From Brienomyrus brachyistius (Eukaryota; Chordata; Actinopteri; Osteoglossiformes; Mormyridae): a stretch of 64,000 nucleotides of DNA. The position numbers were made by a program, and so were the translations under genes. The DNA is taken from NCBI RefSeq assembly GCF_023856365.1, contig NC_064539.1:23935019-23999018 (forward strand). Direction: 5' to 3'. Positions 22,497 to 35,649 of this stretch are shown piece by piece. Each line of letters starts with the position of its first letter. Position 1 is the first letter of the stretch. The notes under the pieces are model-generated. The model was not told where the DNA came from. It ran no database searches and saw only the letters and a program-made list of their open reading frames with translations.

Positions 22497-23980
22497 CTAA
22501 AGATACGGTACGGTGATAAAATATGCATGCATCTGCTGTGAGGAAGGCTGCTGTAAAAAGACCAGAGGAATAGATGTTTTGATGAAGGAGTGGGGGTGGG
22601 GATCTTTGGGGGGGGGAGGGGCACCATGTGGGAGGGTAGCTGCATGGTGGAGTCTCGCAAAATCCAACCAGAAGGTTGACAGTTCAAGTCCCCGGTAGGA
22701 CCTACTGGTGTACACTTACCGAGTTTGTCGACGTAACCAATCTTTGGTAACGTTCACCTACCGTGTTCTACCACGGACACCAATGCGAACTGCTGTCCAC
22801 CAACCTGCTTGGCTGTGCTTATGACAGATTGGTTAGAATTTCCAATCAGCAGTTCTGCCTATCCTGGTAAGCCAGGGTGGACCTGACACCTATAACGCGA
22901 GGAGCCTACGGTGGCCACGAGGATCCTGGCGGGTCCCTTCCGCAGCTCTGGGCTTCTCAGGGAATGTGGGTGACACGGGCACGATGCTATATGCCTCCAT
23001 TACACCGCTAACCCGATGATTCCACACTGCCCCAAGCCGAGACGCTCTCGCTCTTTCTGCTCCTCTGCAGCAGAAAATCTTATCAGCCTTATACGAGTAA
23101 CAGGCCTGAGATGAAAACGACAGCGGAAAGAGAAGAGCTGGTCTTATATTAGAGTCCCTTTGAAGATCAAGTTGGATATTCAATCTGGCTGTATTGGAGA
23201 GTACAGAACAGAGGGCCGCAGATTTCATTGTGAATTTCATATGCAAAGACAGCCTCCATCACCCCTTCGTCTCACGCTGCTCTCATCCTCTCTGCCCCAT
23301 GTCTCACTCTCTATGTCTCTCCCCCCAAAATATGCTGTACATAACTCACTAAGCATTTGTGTGAAACCGGAATATTACATTTTCACATTTCCGTAGGAGC
23401 GAAGCAATCAGAGTTTATGCCAAACCACACTGATGTAAGACTTGAAAGTGCGTAAAAATGTACATAAGGAAACTGTCACAACCATGAAACCCGAACACCT
23501 GGACTGGAGACGGAAAGTTCCGGAGGAATGCCTACTGAATGATCAGCGGGAATCGACATCCACTTGAAGATTTCTAATGATAATAGTAGTTTAAAAAATA
23601 GTATGAGCAGAATTTTTATTCCTCCTGTACCCTGTTCAGTGCCTGTAAATGGGAATGCGCTGAAGGACGCTCACATGGACGTTTTCCAAATAGCCGCCGG
23701 CCGATAGCTTTCACGTCGGAGCGCAGCAGCCACAGATGGCGGATCTTTGGGTGCGTCTCCGCTGCCCCCCAGCATCGCACAGTGGTCTGTTTTTTGTGAC
23801 GGCACACGGTGTTTATTTCCTTTCTCGTGCTCGTTCCTCTCTTACTGCTGCGAGGCCGCGAGTCCGTCGCTACATCAGAATCAGCTTCATTTCAGGCCTT
23901 CCCGAGGCTGCCTTCCAGATCAGGTTTTTAAACCTCCATTAGCAAGGTGGACGGTTCTGTGTCTATAACAGAAGGTTGTG
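22497..23980. other. Unannotated stretch with possible SINE remnant and enhancer-like block
   Basis: At 22635-22705 the plus strand has GAAGGTTGACAGTTCAAGTC, a B-box-like sequence that may be the head of another tRNA-derived element. At 23180-23260 there is an AT-rich block with CATATGCAAAG (octamer-like). No gene is recognised. Confidence 0.35.
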
Positions 23981-23982
23981 CA

Positions 23983-24618
23983 GCACTGTGCAGAAATCTT
24001 AGGCAGGCAAAGAAAATTATGTTTAAATCTTCGTGTTGGTGTAAAACTATGATAATATATCTGTCGGTATGTCAGCTTAGACGTTTCAGAACCTCTTGTA
24101 ATGTCACCCCATCCTCAAGGGCACTGCGAGGGGAGAGAAAATTAGAATGTTTCAAATGGAATCTGAGTGACAGGGGCCCTAAAAAATTTCGAACATAATT
24201 GGATTGTTCTTGGTTGGGAGCCCAATATGATACTTTCATGAGGCCCAAAACCTCTAGCACCCCTGACCATCTCTAGTGGCACCCCTGACCGTCTGATACA
24301 CCATGGATTTTTTTTACTCTACCACTAGCATACCATGTTTTATTAATCAATACCTCGTTGATTTTTTTTTAAACTAATCAAAGGAATTCATTAACAGAGC
24401 TGGTGGTCAAATTTAACTACTACATGGATCGGCTGAGGTGCCACTGAGGAGAGGTTTGGGAACTGAAGCTGTGTTCATCTAACCCATCCAGCATTATTCT
24501 TTATTTGCATGTGTTCTAATGTCAAACAGTTTTTTTATTTCTGAGCAAATATACACTTACTGTCCAGAAAAATAGTTTAAAAATGTTCTTTGACTGCCTA
24601 AGACTTTTGCACCGTATT
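23983..24618. mobile_element. TIR-bounded DNA element (mariner-like MITE)
   Basis: The left end GCACTGTGCAGAAATCTTAG and the right end, read as reverse complement, ACGGTGCAAAAGTCTTAGGC are inverted copies. They continue for about 45 bp with AAAGAA and TTTAAA blocks. The internal 550 bp have no transposase. The interior also contains a block ending CACCCCTGACC that may be another nested element. Confidence 0.62.
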
Positions 24619-26392
24619 GTGTATGTGACTCACTGCTCGGAACTCGCCGTCACAGACCTTCCCAAAGAGAGAGTGCACAGTCACTCACGATGCATCGCTC
24701 GCATGTCCCAATTGGCCTGCATCCAGGCCTGGAAAAGGGGGCAGGAAACATCACAGAAATTCAATATGGCGCCCTACTAATGAAGCATGCTAAGATGGGC
24801 CTAATCCCATGTTTTAGTAAAGGGAGTAAGGTTTGTTAGCACACGGCTTTAGCACCATCTATTTATACCTTTAAACTCTGGTGGGTTTCTTTGTACCTAA
24901 ATGCATCAGTATATGTGAACAGGGGTCCTTCACCAAATGGTGTAGGTTTGAGTGTGGACACTAGGGACATGTCCACTAGTACAATGTGTGTTTAGGGGGG
25001 CAGGGGGCTTTGGGGCTGAATTGGTCCCAAACGATGTTAAAATCAAACCATCTCCCTCGTCTCCACCCGCAGTCTCTGACAGATTTAGTGAACATCAAAA
25101 TGAAGGGTGGATGGGTAGTTGGAGGTTTGCTGTATGCAGCCAAAGTGAGATCTACTAATTATGTGTATTATATGTTAAAATCGGACCTCCATCTAGAACA
25201 GCATTTATTTCTTCAGAGGTCTGGGATAATTGAAAGTTACTTTTGAGGTAAAACAATGATGCTTCAACATTCTAAGTGCCTCTGGGGCCATTCGCTGGAG
25301 GAAAATAAATCTTTTTGTTTCTATGTATTTTAATTATTTTGTTTTAAAGTCTTTGCACTCCAAGCACTGAAAAAGCTGGACTCCTCCAAACTCTCCTGGC
25401 ACTGACTTTTCTACATTTAGTACATTTAATAATCGTTATACTTTAATCATTATAATACTCTGTGGTCATAATTTCATCCAGAGATGAGCTACTTTTAAAA
25501 CTAGAGTTGGGTCTACTGAAAATGATAATTGCCGGTGCTTTAAACTTCTGTAAGATGTTTGATGTATGTCAAGTGAACCTAAAAAGCGATTTCTGTGGCA
25601 CGGACAGAGTATTGCTAGTTGAATTATAATCACTAAGAAACCACAATTACGCCACATCGCATTGGCGGGTTTTGCATATTAATATATACATAAGAACGAA
25701 AGACACCACAGAATAATCCTCAGATATGAGCTGTCAGAGCAGTTGATTATGAAGAAGTCGTGATTTGGCCTTTCTGAATTTGGATTTTCTTTCAAAGTTC
25801 TCCAAATTTCTCAGGGTACAACCTACTTAATAAAACGTGCAATGAAGCTGAAGGATTCTCCCATAATCTTGGACAGAATCACCGATCCAAGCGCAGCTGT
25901 ACCCCTAAGAAGTCCTCAGGAAGACTTATTAATTACGTCTAGGAGGACCAGGCAGACGTTCACCATTAAACATAGCACTATTCACAGAAGCACACCTGTC
26001 TCAAGAAGGACATTACAGCCCATGCCAAGCTACATGCAGCGTCATGCAGACTGAAATGGTGGCTTATTTCTGCTGTCTTCTGTAGTGTCAGGAGCTGCAA
26101 TGACGATGTCACTTCTCAAGGGAACCTGTGATTCTCGCTCAGTATCGGGAGGGGTTCGGATTGGAGGATGAGGAAAAGCCCAAACTCTGGAGGCCCAGGG
26201 GGGGGGTCACAGCAGTCTATCTGATATCCTGCCCCATGATTATGGCCTCGAGCCAAGCAGCCATTGTGCTACTGCTAGGGAGCGGGCTACGGAGGGATCC
26301 AGTTTCAGACCACAGGGGAGTGCTCCACAAGATTGGGCAAGACCAAGCTGGGAAAAACAAGGGGAGGAGCGTATAAATGTGCAAGCTGTAGA
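24619..26392. other. Unannotated stretch
   Basis: AT-rich DNA, no gene recognised. An open frame of 70 codons at 25842-26054 is Ser/Arg-rich and vaguely transposase-like in style but shows no motif. A 9-G run occurs near 26200. Confidence 0.35.
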
Positions 26393-26549
26393 GATGGAAA
26401 GATCAGGTCCAGAAAGTACAAATCCAGGCTAAGGTTTTGTTTCAACCAACTAGGTGAGTCCTCTGTGATTAAGACTCTTTATACTAAACTGGTTGGTTGA
26501 AACAAAACCTTGGTCTGGATTTGTACTTTCTGGACCTAAACTTTCCATC
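26393..26549. mobile_element. Hairpin MITE, copy 2
   Basis: The left arm 26393-26456 starts GATGGAAAGATCAGGTCCAG and the right arm 26484-26549 ends GGACCTAAACTTTCCATC, its inverted copy. Both arms contain AAGTACAAATCCAG and AAGGTTTTGTTTCAACCAAC blocks. The loop is under 30 bp. The arms are about 90% alike, so the RNA or single strand could fold into one long hairpin. Same family as 6126-6250. Confidence 0.88.
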
Positions 26550-29500
26550 GCTGGCCAGCTAATAGCAGGAACCATGGTCTCTCTCACCACTGTCTCTCTC
26601 AGACAGATGCGTCATGTGACCGTTGTCGTTCTCGCTTATTCCATACACCTGCTCCTCATTCCCAGTATCCCTCTGCTGGTGTGCTTTGCTTTATTTTATC
26701 TGTGACTGCAGGTTGGACCTGCTTTACACTGACTCCCCCCATCCCCCCCATCCCTGGGAAACAGACATAAGCCAATCATCACTCATCCCGATTCCTCTCC
26801 ACACTGAGAATGGGATTCCCAAAGTAATCACGTGGCTCCGTTTTCCTTCAGCCCGGCTCATTCCCAGTTTAGAGAAAAAAGTTTAATATTGGACAACAAA
26901 TCTGTTTTAAATAAAGATATACGGAGTATAATATAATAAATCATAACTCTCATTGATGACGCCTGGAATCCCAAGCTCCCATTAAGGGTCACGTAACGAC
27001 ACGAAGACCTGCAGTTATGTGCAGCTCCAGCTGCAAATGTCAGCGAATGACCGAGTAGACGGGCCGGGAGAAGATTTCATTTAGGGGGATAAAAGACAAG
27101 GGCAGACTGCTCCTTTCAAGAAAATGCTCAAGTCAAAGTGACTCCATTGCTGACTATGAAGAAAAAGAGCATAAGGGCATCCAAAATGAGAACACCGCAA
27201 AGATGGGACCACTGGATGGACTGAGCCAAATGATGGCGAACAGTCAGGGGACATGAGGATACAGCGTGGAATGATTCTGATGGGGGTGGAGCTCTCAGTG
27301 CTCGGGGTAACAAGGGCAGGGAAGAAACGAGGTGGGACAAAAGGAGGGAAAACATCAAAAACAGGGGAGAGATTAAAGGAATCGGGGACAGAACAGTGCT
27401 TACCAGGAAACATTATTCAACACCATCTGACAGGAGTGCACATTTTTTTAAGCCAATTACCATGAAGGATACCAATCACATGACCCTCCCTCCCCAGATA
27501 GCCACATCCTCATATTATATGGGTCTTCACAGCTATAATCCAGGGTCCCTATATGAAAAATTCCATTTGTATACATTTTTGCATAAAATCATACAATTCT
27601 TTCTGGAGAAAAATCAGTATTGTTCATTTAAATGAGCCATATATATGCTGCCAGTTTTAACATTATCTGTAAATCTGAGGGGTGTATGAAAGGACAGAAT
27701 TAAATGAAAAGATCTGGGGCAGATAAGTGGGACTGTTAAACCATATGGACCAATTCATCATAAATATATGAGGTTCAGGCTTAGAAGCACACGTTCGATA
27801 GTATCAAAGCAGATAAGGAGAAATACCAAATGTATGTGTTTATGGCTTACAGCAGAAATTTGGTACAAATATATGTTTATTGAGGAGTTTCCCAATTCCT
27901 ATATTGATGGTCTAGTTGGTAAAATTGACATTATATCTGTTACCCAGAATCCCACACGAGGGGGGGGGGATGTATATTTTCACAATGTCAGGATGCATTC
28001 CCAAATCTCTCCCTCATCCTACTCTACTCACAGCGGAGTAATTTCACATCTCCGACGCGTGCATGTCATGTCGATGTGCTGATAACGTGCGTCAGGCACT
28101 GAGTGGCTGACTGAGTGAGTGAGCGGCCGACCACATCCGATAAACAGAAGGGCCCAGGTGTGAGGCCGGCTGATACCCAAAGCGGCCTGGTGAGAGCTTT
28201 GTTACGTAAACCCATCCGTATGCACTCGACAGGACCTGACAAGGCGCTGAGCGCCTATCCTGTATTCTAAATATTGGGTGGCAGTGCTAATTTTAATACG
28301 CCCACGGGGAACCTGAGATACGGACAAGCTATGCAGTTTACTGAATTAATTAAGTTTAGGACTTTAGTTATGACCACCAACATACATACATAACAATGGG
28401 GAAACCATCGCTGCCTTAACATTGAAAGAGCTGTAATGGTGTATAATTCTTCTTGCTTCATATCCAGTAATATTGCTACAGCATCCAAATTATGTTGTGG
28501 TTAATCTTTTCTTGGTGGTTTTGAGGCAAAAATTGGTATTTAAGAAACAAGTCACAGGTCTGTGTGTTTCTGTTTCTCTTTGGGTGTATATGTGCACATG
28601 CGCGAGGTCTGATATAGCAAGACAACTGGTCAGTAAAACATTATGAGCAGCCACACATCATTGCTTTGACGGAAGCCTCCAAGCCCATGATGACAGGCCT
28701 GTTCCTCAAAACCCTTGTTAGATGGGATCTCATTGAATGCAGGAGCTGCACTGCAGGAGCGTTATTACAGGGCGTGCATGTGAATGAAGCCACAGCGAAT
28801 TATATGGCAGAGGAGATGTCATCCATATACTCATGTTTACAGGTGTCAAAACTGTTTTTTTTTACTTTGCTAAGATATCAATATCCCCAGAGCTCTTGGC
28901 TGGCAGGTTGAAAATGACTTTCTCTCTGTAATCCCGGCAAAGCCAGACACTTAAGCAGTACGAGCTTACAAAACAATGAAATGTTAATAAGAGTTTCTCT
29001 CTCGCTGGGGGTCACACATGGGATTTTTTACCTTCCTTCTCTATTTGTCGAACCACAAGTCAAACAGAATTCTAAGTGGTTTCGGTAAGGAGCATTTTGA
29101 TGCTGTGATTGATCGTACAGTTTTCCTGTAGCCAAACTCTAGCCTCGTGTGATTGATAATGAGTGTCTCTGTGGATGGATGCTGCTGACATGCATATCAA
29201 ATCAGGACGGCATGCTGAGAACTGAGATGAATGACCTGGGGTCTAAAACGACCTTCAGCACCAACCCAGGGGTACGAGACCCTGATTTATGCGTGGATTC
29301 TTCAGCCGAGAGGACAAGCTACAGATGCAACCTCACTACTATATCGGTGGGAACGTTTTAGGTGTTCCAGCAAAGGTCATATAGACTGAAGGAGCCCAGA
29401 ACCAGGAGGAAATGAAAATAAAAGCTCAAGAATTTAATAACAGGGGAAATGTAAGGAAAATGGGCTCAATGAAAATGCTGCTTATTTACTTGCCTTGCTG

Positions 29501-31889
29501 AGTCTTGAGGACCCTACAGGTGTATGAAAGCACAACATGAATTCAAGCCTTCCCACTATTAATTCCCTCGGGAGATTGGCCATAACTCCAAGCAAAGGCA
29601 AGTAGACGAGAAAAACTGATGAGAAATTCTGCAGATATCCAGGCTGGAAAGTTATTTAAACATCCCACATTCTGAACTTTACCCTTGGAATCACTACAGC
29701 TGTACAGGTTGCCTTGGTTTTCCCAATGAAGAGCAGCAGAAACCCAAACAGAGCCCCATTGACTTCTTGTCTGTGGGTTTCCCTAAGATATGAGAGCCCC
29801 CAGCAAGGGCATATCATTAGGCTATTGGTCCAACAAAGGCTTCAGTCATCTGCTTAATTAAAATGACCACTTCCTCCTCCACCTAATTAACAATTTACTA
29901 ACCCATCGTTCATCTGCTCAACGAAGCCGTGTAATCAGTTTAAAAAATGGCTCCCATCCAAGCTCTCGGGCCCCTCAGTCACATCTACTGCAGATTAAAT
30001 TATTAAAGTTTAATAGCAGGAGTACAAAGGTGGTGGAACGGGGTCACAGCACACACGAGCGCTGCATGCGAGCGGGAGAGGACCCGACAGAAGAGCATTC
30101 CGGCATCCATCAGCTTCTAAATCCATCAGAAGGAAGAACGGACTCCTGGCCGGGATCAAAATTGTGAGCATTTTTTTAAATCGATTGGTAAGGATCAGGC
30201 ATTTGGAACTGGGACCACACATGTCCTAAATAGTAGCTTTGAAGCCACTGGCTCATTGTGACAAACCACCCCAAAACACTTTTTATTCTCCACTGTTTGG
30301 ATACTTAAGTTGGACAGCAACACCCATTCGTTCCTAACAGCAATGACAAAGGCAAGTAGAGAATAAAAAAATTGGTGATTGGTGGCCAACTGTATGCTGA
30401 AATAAAGGGAAGCCAGGAGCTGTAAGAAATTAACGACATATTGTGAAGGAGTTTTGAGTGGTTCGGGCAAGGAGAGGGAAGAAAAACAGGTCTGTGGGCC
30501 CAAAGTCCGGACCCTTTAATTGAACAGTCAGTGGGAAATGCTTTGAACCATTCTCTCAATACACTGAAACCCCAGATCAGCAGCTGCACATCTTCTGGCA
30601 AAAATAATTCGAATAGCAAGAGGACAACTTCACATTTTCGCCAGTCTTGCTGAGTTTAAGGAAGCCACAGCTAATGACGAACGGACCTACCATACACAAT
30701 AGGTATGGCGATCCTGTGTGACCACGATGGCCCTCAGGCAGAATTCAGGTTAGCTTCATAGTCAGACTATAGCCTCACTGGCCTACATATTACATTTCAG
30801 GAGTGACAGGGACATGTTAGTCAAGGAAAGTGAGATTATATACACACAGGAAACATTAGTGCCCTATCCTGGCTCTCTCTCCAACCGTTCAAGGCCCGCA
30901 TGCGAAAATCCTTACCTATTGTATATGCTATGAATGGATAAAGGGTGAAAAAGGCTGCAGAGCTAAGAAACATCTACAGACGCACAAATGGCTTTTATTT
31001 CAAAGCCCGCTAACAGTACCGCTTGGGCTGAAAAAGCAAAAGACTGGACAGGCTGCGAAGGAGGACAAGTAGGAGGACAGGATCTCCTACGAACATTCCC
31101 CAAGAGTCATGAGATGTTGCCTTCCTGTTGGCATATCATTTACTTTTATTTTATTTATTTAAATGCACATACGTTCCCCTTTCTTAACTTTTATCGGCCG
31201 TCGGACTCTCCAAGGTCTTACCACTAAATAAATTACCCTTCTGGGTTCCTCATCCTCACGTGTAAGGATTCTCCAGTTCCGTGTAGGGGAATCAGAGCTG
31301 ACCAGTTCGCGTTTCTCAGATCCCCACAGCCGAGAGGAGACAGACTTTGAGTCCCACGTATGTAGATGGTGCTGCATGGTAGGAGAAACTCAGAAGCTTG
31401 TTCATTCCACCCACAACGTGCTCATTTTGGTTTCACTTCTCATCCAACGTAGCCCTCAGCCAACAGAAGTAATATTAGGGCTGGTCTTTTTAAACATTCA
31501 CACTTATGTAAACACATTGAACCTTAAAATAATCCTAACAAAATTACCAAAACTCAGCTGATGGTATGACTACTGCTCTTTGTCCACATAACTAGTTATA
31601 TTAGCCATCGAACTATTAATCGCGTATGACTATCGCGCCTTTTGGCATACAGACATACTCGTAACATGTTACATGAGTCATAAAAAACAACACAATTGCA
31701 ATGCCTTGGTCTTTGAGTAAGTTATTAAAATAAACAACCTTTCAGACCCCTGACAGTCTTTAGCCAAGATGGTAACTGTGCTTATGCTATTAAACCAACC
31801 TTGAAGACAAGATCACATTGATAAATGTAATACCCATCGCTTTTGTATCCTTCTGAGATTGGGGGTGGCGAGAGGGTATTGACATTCAG

Positions 31890-31894
<5 letters not shown>
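26550..31894. other. Unannotated stretch with possible conserved blocks
   Basis: About 5 kb without recognisable repeats or genes. Blocks at 28690-29000 and 29850-30010 have several TTAATTA/TAATTAA and ATTAAATTATTAAAG-type sites and look less degenerate than the flanks. Conservation is untested. A 9-G run lies at 27961-27969. Confidence 0.35.

Positions 31895-31952
<58 letters not shown>
31895..31952. repeat. Compound microsatellite (TC)n(AC)n
   Basis: About 30 bp of TC followed by about 28 bp of AC. Minus-strand frames through it encode Arg-Glu and Cys-Val runs that are artefacts. Confidence 0.97.
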
Positions 31953-31955
<3 letters not shown>

Positions 31956-32419
31956 TTTCCTCTCCTTCTATTGCTTTCTCCAGCACACACAGAGGATTCC
32001 TTTGATGTATACTCATTGAGCCGGGATTAGCGTTTAGCATTCACGGGCCACTCCACTCTGCCGTCGGGTGTGAAAGACCGGGCTTTGGCCACCTTCAGCT
32101 TGATGAATCACGGTGTTTGGCAGGGGGGTATCAGAGGAACGCAGCTGCGTGTAGGATCAGGGACCCCCCCCCGCCAGATACAGTAAGGTAGTCACCATCA
32201 CCCACATTCCGCAATACAGGTGCCTAATTTGATGTACCACAGTGACGATGATGACAGTGTCCCCATGAGGGACTCTTGGCTTTTAATCCATTTCTAATTC
32301 TAATCCAAGGACAATCTACTCTATTGTATCCTTAAGCAGAGCAGTAAACCGGAATAACTTCAACAAATATTTGGAGATGCAAAGTTGTTCAAAGGAATAA
32401 GCAGTGTGAGTATCCTTAT

Positions 32420-33397
32420 GGCGTTTTTCCATTGGCATACAGGGAGCGGGCTGTACCCGAGCCGTACCCGGGCTGTACCTGAGCCGTACCCGGGTCGTAC
32501 CCGAGCTATACCACGAAAAGACACCAGTTACGGCACAGTTCCAGCTTGCAATAGGGTCAGCTCGGTAAAGGCGTTGACGAGTGTGGAGAGCAACAGTGGC
32601 GTAAAACAAAAGAGATGCTTATTTACTGTTCACATGTTGTACATAATTTACTATATGCAATTATTATTTTTTTTTTTTACTTTGTGCCAATTTCCACTGG
32701 CACACCTTTAAGAATCGCCGTGTTGTGCAAGTATCAGTCATTAGCAGAATTAGCATTCGCTTGCGGGAATTTGCATTACAAATTCATTTTGTTCTATAGT
32801 ACTTTTTCAAGTAAGAGATTGGAAATGTTCAAGTTACGAGTTTTCGGGAATGTATTGCAATGCTACTAATAATTGATAAAACATAGAATAAAGGCTTTTT
32901 CCTTCAGATAATCCATGGGCAGAACACCGGTACCTCTATGCAATTTCAGATGGTGATGACACAACCACCTTGGTTTGGTCACGCGTTCAGCCCTGCTAGT
33001 AAGTAGGGCCATGCCAGCATGGTTACAGCTCAAGTACAGCCCTCATACTTTGCAGTGGAGAAGTGCCAGTTCACAGTATGGGTCAGGTACGGCTTGGTTC
33101 TTGGTGGCAGTGGAGAAGTGCCAGTTCACGGTACGGGTCAGGTACGGCTTGGTTCTTGGTGGCAGTGGAGAAGTGCCAGTTCACGGTACGGGTCAGGTAC
33201 GGCTTGGTTCTTGGTGGCAGTGGAGAAGTGCCAGTTCACGGTACGGGTCAGGTACGGCTTGGTTCTTGGTGGCAGTGGAGAAGTGCCAGTTCACGGTACG
33301 GGTCAGGTACGGCTTGGTTCTTGGTGGCAGTGGAGAAGTGCCAGTTCACGGTACGGGTCAGGTACGGCTTGGTTCTTGGTGGCAGTGGAGAAGTGCC
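32420..33397 (+). mobile_element. TIR DNA element (Harbinger-like MITE) with an amplified right end
   Basis: The left end GGCGTTTTTCCATTGGCA and the right end, in reverse complement, GGCACTTCTCCACTGCCA form the terminal inverted repeats. Inside the left end is a short imperfect repeat of GAGCCGTACCCGGGCTGTAC. A second terminus-like sequence, CAATTTCCACTGGCACACC, lies at about 32687, so the structure may be compound. The right end has been copied into the 55-bp array at 33066-33395. No transposase is present. Confidence 0.65.
33066..33395. repeat. 55-bp minisatellite, 6 units, derived from a transposon terminus
   Basis: Unit starts are at 33066, 33121, 33176, 33231, 33286 and 33341. The unit begins CCAGTTCACGGTACGGGTCA and ends GGCAGTGGAGAAGTG, which is the transposon end. 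The first unit differs (CACAGTATGGG), while the other five appear identical, so expansion is recent. Because 55 is not a multiple of 3 and the unit has no stop in any plus frame, all three plus frames stay open here. They are not genes. Confidence 0.95.
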
Positions 33398-33947
33398 ATT
33401 ACGACATTGTGAATAGCATGCCAATACAGCAAATGTGTACCATTCAGTTAAACTCACACAATGGACAATGGATGCATATCATGTCCTTACTGTTGCCTTG
33501 CATTAGTAAGCTGCAATGCATTATGGGCTAATGGTGTAAATTTCAGCAGCCACTGCAATGTTGATTTCAGTAAGGCAATCTCGTCAGCGAACCCAGTGTC
33601 CCCCTCATACACAAAGCCCTGATCCAATTGCTGTCAAATGCCCTATTAAAATATGTAAAATGCCCCTTCCCTTGTCCAATATTTCACTCTTAATTTACAG
33701 CAGCTGGTGTTGTTTGGTTTGATCGTTCATTCTGCAGGCAAATGAACTCGTGGTTCTGAATGCTGACAATTTATAATTGACGCTTCTGCATCCAAGACCT
33801 CTTCAAGTATAACCCGCAGTTTATGAGCTTGTACCCAGCTTCCCCTGCTATTAGGCCTCTGCCACTCGATGTCAGTAAGGAGAATGGGGTACTCTGTGTT
33901 TTAAACGAGAATCGAGTATGCCATTCTCTCGATGTCCAGCAATTTAT
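33398..33947. other. Unannotated stretch
   Basis: No gene or named repeat seen. Confidence 0.4.
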
Positions 33948-33966
33948 ATAATAATAATAATAATAA
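33948..33966. repeat. (ATA)n microsatellite
   Basis: Six to seven ATA/TAA units. Confidence 0.92.
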
Positions 33967-34064
33967 CCGTCATCAGCTACAAAACTTTTGTACCTAGATA
34001 AAATATTAATATTTTTATGGCATATGCAAGCATTCAAGTGTTTTGAATGTAGACGTAAGACTCC

Positions 34065-34170
34065 TGTAACGGATGCTTATATCACGAAGTCCTCGACTTC
34101 TCCCACGGCGCGAGCGCGACGACCGTCGGACTACCTGCAGCCTCGCACGAGCACGAGGCTTCCTGGCAAG
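34065..34170. promoter_or_regulatory. CpG cluster
   Basis: CACGGCGCGAGCGCGACGAC and GCACGAGCACGAGG give a dense CpG cluster at the edge of the CpG-retaining segment 34-39 kb. No start codon or splice site is tied to it. Confidence 0.3.
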
Positions 34171-35640
34171 ATTTAGCACAAGCACGATGAGTCACGGGCT
34201 CCTTGGCAGCCGTGCGGACATATCTCGCGAATACATACTTTAAATTGTGTATTACGGGTTAGACTCGGTTAAAAAATTAATATGGTTAGTTGCAGTCTAA
34301 CTTCATTTAAGAAGTTGCGGTTCTGTACGTCTCTCGACAACGGTTTATGCCGAAGCGATAGGCAGCAAAATTTTCATCACTGATGGTGATGTACATGCAG
34401 CAGATGGGCTTCCTCTTTTACTTATAAAATACATAGTGCAGTGGCATTTCTTGGCAGTAGCAGGGGAAGAACATGATGTGCACCTACAAAACACTGCTGG
34501 GATTGCCGTTATAGCTGTGCACATTTGAGTTACTGTAGCCAATGAGTCATACGTGCAAAAAGTATCACTGGATCCTAATAAGCTATTCAAAACTACTCTA
34601 TTCTTAATGTGAGCAGTTACGATGCAACATCCCGTTGATCTGGATTACCAAAGTAAACCGACACAATATAAAATGCAATTTACTACTTCAGCAGTATACA
34701 GGTAAATCTTAAAATGCGGATTTAACTGGAATCGCGGGCCCCTCTATGCTGACATGTACTCCAAAAAGGCTGCTTGCAGCAGATTTAAAATGCCTCCTAG
34801 ATATGTCAGGTTCCAGTCGAATCCATAAAGGTAACCCTCGCCCCGCATTTCTGCGTGATAGGCATCCCATTTTCCTGCCATTCTTTACTCCTTGTTCTGG
34901 GAAAAAAAGAGAGAATTCCAGTTCCCTTTATCTGGAACGGTGCACGATACGCCGAGAAAACTTTGCAATATTTACGACTTTGTGTGCATATTATAGGGGA
35001 ACACAGTGCGGTGTTATTCACCCCGGCGAGACACCATTCCAACTCTGACATGAGTTAAATATGAGTCCCGATGAAGTGTGTTCATAGCTATAGCGCACAG
35101 GAAGCCCGACAAGGCGAGACGTGCATTACAGACTGCGCTATCCAGACACTCTCCCCTTGCACACAACTATCTCACATTTGCGTGACCTGAGATAAACAGG
35201 TAATTAAATTACAGTTCGGTAATCTCATCAGATATGTCTCAACTGATGAAGTCAATATGTCCCGATCTTTTTCAAAGGAAAGATCAAAGACGATAATGTC
35301 ACGACCCCGCAAAAATCATATAAAGCCTAAACTCTGTACACTGCTCGTCGCATATTATTATTAGACCACATTAGTAGGCCTATTCAATGCATAATCTAAA
35401 CTCAGTTTATTTTTCAATATTTGTAGCAAACAAAAAATCTGTCGATCGCTATCAGATGTGATTATCAAACATCGCGGGGTAGAAACATGGATTAATTTAT
35501 TTTTCCTTAAACTATGCTATTTCCTTGTACGGGAAATTGTAGGCTACTTTCGCACAATGAATTATTAATTTTGTTATGAAATGTACAAATAAATGAGTTG
35601 AAATCGCCTGGTCCTTTTCTATCCGCAACAGCTCCGTAAT
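34171..35640. other. CpG-retaining DNA without a recognised gene
   Basis: CpG is retained across this segment, for example ATCGCGGGCCCC at about 34731 and CACCCCGGCGAGACACC at about 35021, and again near 35440-35480. Frames of 80-100 codons occur on both strands at 34746-35058 and overlap one another. None is recognised. Confidence 0.35.
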
Positions 35641-35649
35641 CTATGGAGA

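Noticed and set aside
25842..26054. Ser/Arg-rich frame with a faint transposase-like look
   Set aside because: No helix-turn-helix or DDE motif can be defined and no inverted ends flank it.
31813..32040. Cys-Val and Arg-Glu repeat protein
   Set aside because: Translation of the (TC)n(AC)n microsatellite.
32975..33531. Three overlapping plus-strand open frames of 117-170 codons
   Set aside because: They are produced by the 55-bp array, whose unit has no stop in any plus frame. The three frames read the same peptide shifted between units.
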